Source: Mytilus californianus
Taxonomy: Eukaryota; Mollusca; Bivalvia; Mytilida; Mytilidae
Reading direction: 5' to 3'
NCBI RefSeq assembly: GCF_021869535.1
Contig: NW_026262668.1
Location: 9,594,348 to 9,658,347, forward strand
DNA: 64,000 bases
Below are positions 60,216 to 64,000 of this stretch, piece after piece. Under the pieces are notes generated by a model. The model ran no database searches and was not told where the DNA came from. It worked only from the letters and a program-made list of their open reading frames with translations. Each line of letters opens with the position of its first letter. The stretch's first letter is position 1. The position numbers and the translations under genes were made by a program.

Positions 60216-61196
60216 AGTTTTCTCAATTGAATTGTTTCATATTTTTCATGTGGTGCCTTTTATAGCCGACCATACGGCATGTGTTTTTATACCACCGCAA
60301 AAAAAATTTTGGGATCTTATAATGGTATGATGTTGTCGTCGTCCGAAGACACATTGGCTTCCGGACAATAATTTTAGTTTAAGTGAATGGATCTCTATGA
60401 AATTTTTTAAGAAGGTTCAATACCACAAAAGGAAGGTTGGGATTGATTTTGGGGATGATGGTCCCAACCGTTAAGAATTTAGGGGCCCAAAAGGGGCCAA
60501 AAACAAGCATTTTTCTAGTTTCCAGACAATAACTTGTGTGTAAGTATATGGATCTCTCTGACATTGTACCACAAGGTTCCATATCACAAACGGAAGGCTG
60601 GGATTGAGTTTGGGTTAATTGCCCAAAACATGTAGAAATTAGGGGCCAAAAAAGGGCCAAAAACAAGCATTTTTCTAGTTTCCAGACAATAACTTGTGTG
60701 TAAGTGTATGGATCTCTCTGAAATTGTACTACAAGGTTCCATACTACAAAGGCAATGCTTGGATTGAGTTTTGGGGTTATTGCCCCAAGTGGGGTTTCAA
60801 AAAGTTGGGGGGGGGGGGGATTTTTTTCCCCAATTTTTTAGGGGATTCATATTTTTTTTTCCAAATTTTTCAAATTTCAAACTTTTGAAAAGTTTCAAGA
60901 AGAAATCTTCAATTGCACAGTAATGCGCAATATATATTTGTAAGATCTTTGACCACATTTATTTTGTGTCAGAAACCTATATTATGTCCGAAATTTGATC
61001 ACAATCCAAATTCAGACAATATCAAGCTTGAATATTGTGTCCAAATTTGCCCAAACCTCTGCGGTCGTATCAGCCAAGCATTTTATTCTTATTGTTGGAG
61101 GCTGTACGGTTGCCTATAATTGCTTACATCCACTTCATTTGAACTTTGGTGGATAGTTGTGTCATTGGAAATCATACCACATCTCCATACTTTTAT
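60216..61196 (-). repeat. SINE-like GATGTGG repeat, split by a nested element
   Basis: 61196-61087 on the minus strand reads GGAGATGTGGTATGATTTCC ... GCCTCCAACAATAAG and continues at 60282-60216 with the expected ATGCCGTATGGTCGGCTATA and AAAAGGCACC. The gap is exactly the element at 60283-61086. Confidence 0.8.
60283..61086 (+). mobile_element. ATACGACCGCA-family element, nested copy (0.8 kb)
   Basis: Starts TTTTTATACCACCGCA and ends TGCGGTCGTATCAGCCAAGC, TTTTATT (hairpin partly eroded). It has about two and a half core units, a G-run (60808-60819), one unit of the GCGCAATA motif (60915-60935) and the common tail. It is inserted in the GATGTGG repeat. Confidence 0.85.
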
Positions 61197-61368
61197 ATAG
61201 TCATCAAATTTTGAATTATTTAGTGAGAGAACATCATCTATATAGTGGAAAGTGAAGTTAAAGGATACTGCTAACTGGTTTTCTTTCTTCCTAAGAAGTT
61301 CCTCTATTGTTCTTCAATGTATTCCACAAGCACTTTAATTTTAACAATTTTTTATTTGTATGCACCAG

Positions 61369-61504
61369 AAATATGGATGAAAAAAGTTTATTTTCCGATG
61401 AATATGTGAAGTTTCAAACTGTTTGCGCACTTTCTGAAAATTATCAGTTGAAAATTTATGAGGTCAATCGTAATTTTTTTCTTATGATTCTCACTAGAAA
61501 ATGA
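61369..61504 (+). CDS. Candidate exon, 44-codon open frame to a stop
   Basis: After a T-rich acceptor (TATTTGTATGCACCAG, ending 61368), one base plus an open frame reads NMDEKSLFSDEYVKFQTVCA, LSENYQLKIYEV and on to TGA (61502-61504). The composition is protein-like and the entry phase equals the exit phase of MOCOS exon 4, but it does not match the MOCOS family. It abuts a retroelement relic, so it could be repeat-derived. Confidence 0.2.
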
Positions 61505-62032
61505 TATCATAATTACTACTTGAAATTAAACCCATGTTCATAGACAGTGGTGTAATTCTGACTGAGCTTAAGAAGAGCTTTCCTAGCTCAGCTAATTATA
61601 GCTACATAAGAATATACTAAAGGGAAGCAATCCAATTACACATATATTCAGTTCCTGCCATGGTGCTGAGAACTGATTTTGCTTAACCATAACATACAGT
61701 AGGAATGTTTGGAAAGATGATAACATTTTGATTCCTATAAAGTATTGTATTATGTTCTCTCATTGCAGATTAATCCCTTTCTCACACTTTTGTTTATTGT
61801 TTTATATGGTTTACTTTTTGGCTCTTCTGTATTGTTAGAATTTTATTATGAGATCCAATTTCTTTGTCCATTTAAAATGTTGCTATTGTGATAGCTTGAT
61901 AACACAGAATACACTTATTGAAATCTTATATCTTGTATATTATATGCACACATCACAAAATTACCTTCCCTGATTTGCCATGTGACATTTCTCTGCTAGG
62001 GGCAGTTAAATTTCAATTAAAATTGGTATGCT

Positions 62033-63031
62033 TCTTTTTATACGCCCGTTTACGGGATGTATTATGGTAAACCGTCTGTCTGTCCGTCCGTCTGTCCGTC
62101 CGTCCGTCCGTCCGTCTGTCCGTCCGTCGTCAACATGTCGGACATTAACTCAAAAACGCTTTAACCAATTTGCATAAAACTTTGGTGAATTGGTTATATT
62201 TATTGACATGAGCTCTCTTTCGTTTTTTATAAATTATAGATTTTACGTTTCCGAGTTATGGGGTTTTATATTCATTAAAAAAAGGGGGATTTTCCAGTTA
62301 TCGGCCAATAACTCAAGAATGCTTTCACAAACTTGCAAGCAATTGTGGTGAATTGTTTATATCTATTGACATGAGCTCCCTTTCAATTTTTATATATTTT
62401 AGATTTTACGTTTCCGAGTTATAGGGTTTTATTCATAAAAAAAAGGGGGATTTTCTAGTTTTCTGACAAAAAATCAAAAATACTTTCAGCAGTTCGTATG
62501 AAACTTTGGTGAATTGTTTATATCTATTGATGTAAGCTCCCTTTAGAATTTTATAAATTTTACATTTTACATTTCTGAGTTATGGGGTTGAATTATTCAT
62601 TAAAAAAGGGGGGATTTTCCAGTTTTCAGACAATAACTCAAAAATGCTGTCAGCAATTCTCATGAAACTTTGGTGAATTTTTTAAATCCATTTATGTAAG
62701 CTCCCTTAACATTTTCATAAATTTCTAATATGACATTGAGAATTAATTGAACTTTATTTGTTTATAGTCTGACACCAGATTTACTAAGTATTGCGCAACA
62801 GCACAGTGTATTGCACAACAGCAAGAAATCTTTAATTGAATATAAATTCAATTCATATAACCAATTTCAAGTTCTTTGACTATATTTATTCAGAAACCTA
62901 TAACATGTCAAATATTTAATACAATCAAAATTCAGACCTGTATCAACTTTGAATATTGTGTCCGTTTTTGAACCGACTGTTCAGGGTTGGACCTCTGCAG
63001 CGTATCCAGCTGCGCTCAGCGAAGCAGTTAA
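62033..63031 (+). mobile_element. ATACGCCCG-family element (1.0 kb)
   Basis: Starts TTTTTATACGCCCGTTTACG, has a (CCGT)n tract (62075-62130), four units of about 155 bp (CCGAGTTATGGGGTTTTAT, ATTTTCCAGTT), GCGCAACAGCACAGTG, and a tail shared with the ATACGACCGCA family, then GCGTAT (complement of ATACGC), the hairpin GCTGCGCTCAGCGAAGC and AGTTAATT. It appears to be a chimera of a distinct 5' part with that family's 3' end. Confidence 0.8.
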
Positions 63032-63114
63032 TTGTTATTTTGTTGGTGTGTAAAAGGGTTAACCAAAGAACATTTTGTATCTAGATCTGTGAAGCACTTC
63101 ATACTTGATTTGAT

Positions 63115-63236
63115 TTTGATTTTTGGTGTTTTAACGCCACTTTTAAGCACCGCTTTTGGGCTATTTCGTGACGGCCAGTTTTTTATCGGTGGAAGAAGCC
63201 GGAGTGCCCGGAGAAAACCACCGACCTTCATACTTA
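63115..63236 (-). mobile_element. 5'-truncated SINE
   Basis: CCACTTTTAAGCACCGCTTT, GGGCTATTTCGTGACGGCC and GAAGCCGGAGTGCCCGGAGA match the central domain of the SINE at 11589-11853 in the same orientation. The tRNA-like head is absent beyond 63236. Open frames on both strands here are not genes. Confidence 0.75.
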
Positions 63237-63361
63237 AAATATGTACATGAATAACACTTTAATGACCATATAGAATTACAAAAAAAAGCATTCAATTCTT
63301 ATAATTACATTTTTATGCTACAACCATGAAATTATGAGTAAAAGCAAATGTTTTCCTATAT

Positions 63362-63540
63362 AAGAATAAGAAGATGTGGTATGATTGCCAATGAGACAAC
63401 TCTCCACAAGAGACCAAATGACGTAGAAGTTAACAACTATAGATCACCATACGACCTTCAACAATGAGCAAAACTCACATGCCATAGTAAGCTATAAAAG
63501 GCCCTGAAATGACAAATGTAAAACAATTCAAACGAGAATG
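63362..63540 (+). repeat. SINE-like GATGTGG repeat, best copy
   Basis: Reads AAGAAGATGTGGTATGATTG, CCAATGAGACAACTCTCCAC, AAGAGACCAAATGACGTAGA, GACCTTCAACAATGAGCAAA, GCTATAAAAGGCCCTGAAAT and ACAAATGTAAAACAATTCAA. Other copies lie at 15957-16228, 40102-40165, 45878-45985, 47932-48060 and 60216-61196. It has no clear tRNA head, so its class is open. Confidence 0.85.
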
Positions 63541-64000
63541 CATTGTTGTAATGTTGTCATGAGAACCATGTGCTGTCATCAATGTTGAATTTTATTGAGA
63601 AATACAATTTTATATGGGAATACCTTGCAATTGCTTTCAGCCAATCATAATACTAATTGTTATGAAACATACATCTAATGTACTGGAATGTAAAAATTAG
63701 TGTTTTGATGGTTTCTATCTTTGTTTGCTGTTTAAGAGGTTTCTTGTTCTCTACTGTAACAATTCGACGATTGCTGCCACCTTTAATTTTAATTAGGAGT
63801 TGCATTTATATTTCGGATGGCAACAATTGGGTTAATTGTATATAGATGACCAATTTCCGAACCTTTAGATAAAATTTCTGTCAGTACACCTGTACCTGCA
63901 GAAAATTATTATTTTGGTTTCCTCATTTAAATTTGGAAATCAAAACATATGACTGTAATCACTATTTAATAGTTAGAAGCTTGCATATTGTAATATAAAA
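63541..64000. other. No identifiable feature
   Basis: AT-rich sequence with no exon or repeat that I can support. MOCOS is inferred to continue beyond it. Confidence 0.4.

Larger units (their letters stand above)
59838..61310 (-). pseudogene. Reverse-transcriptase retroelement relic, interrupted twice over
   Basis: The minus strand encodes, from high to low coordinate, SFNFTFHYIDDVLSLNNS and KFDDYI (61275-61197; YIDD is the catalytic YxDD motif of reverse transcriptases), then, after an interruption (61196-60216), IYLIQLEIKNTTVTVKSASY, LDLHL and KTKLYDKRDDFSFSIVNFSF (60213-60045). A non-coding flank with GGAAGGGTAAGCAGATC follows to 59838. The two coding parts are adjacent in the parent element, so the middle is an insertion. 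The element lacks most of its length and is not functional. I do not assign the retroelement clade. Confidence 0.75.
46318..64000 (+). other. MOCOS: MOCOS intron 4, inferred to run past the window
   Basis: The exon 4 donor is excellent but no downstream exon with the expected FEDGT-type continuation was found on the + strand, so the whole right end is inferred to be intron. It holds the 45-bp array, a 23-bp array, at least five mobile elements and one triple-nested insertion. 46318-47930 and 61505-62030 show nothing I can annotate. If a real exon lies inside and was missed, the intron is shorter. Confidence 0.5.

Overview
The window is AT-rich, intron- and repeat-dominated eukaryotic DNA. The dispersed repeats (including one with the signature GATGTGGTATGATTGCC and a family beginning TTTTTAGCTCACC) are of the kind found in bivalve molluscs, and I infer a mussel (Mytilidae). 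This taxonomic call rests on recognising repeats and on one animal-type gene, not on a search. There is no prokaryotic gene organisation, and no CRISPR array, rRNA or free-standing tRNA gene.

One protein-coding gene is well supported: the 5' part of a molybdenum cofactor sulfurase gene (MOCOS) on the + strand. Four exons join in frame through consensus splice sites: 31299-31371, 38348-38504, 39312-39916 and 46194-46317. They give about 320 residues, ending in the PLP-dependent (NifS-like) domain. The rest of the protein is not visible, so the gene probably runs past the right edge through an intron of at least 17.7 kb. A few weak candidate exons (minus strand 25224-25241 and 25930-26110; plus strand 58620-58668 and 61369-61504) are listed with low confidence.

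Layout: 1-31.2 kb is intergenic or unknown-intron DNA with a 26-bp minisatellite, a SINE with target-site duplication, several non-autonomous mobile elements and decayed reverse-transcriptase relics. 31.3-46.3 kb is the MOCOS 5' half; its introns carry a 166-bp tandem array inside a mobile element, a 32-bp array and foldback elements. 46.3-64 kb is the inferred fourth intron; it holds a 45-bp array of about 70 copies, a 23-bp array and a dense set of nested mobile elements.

The most interesting pattern is structural. At least five unrelated-looking repeat families share one plan: a T-run, a short inverted motif right at the 5' end, a core of tandem units mostly about 150-170 bp, the complementary motif placed inside the 3' end, and then a hairpin with a 6-7 bp stem. 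That is the architecture of non-autonomous Helentron-type elements (bivalve 'pearl' elements / HINEs). In two places the nesting order of these elements can be read directly.
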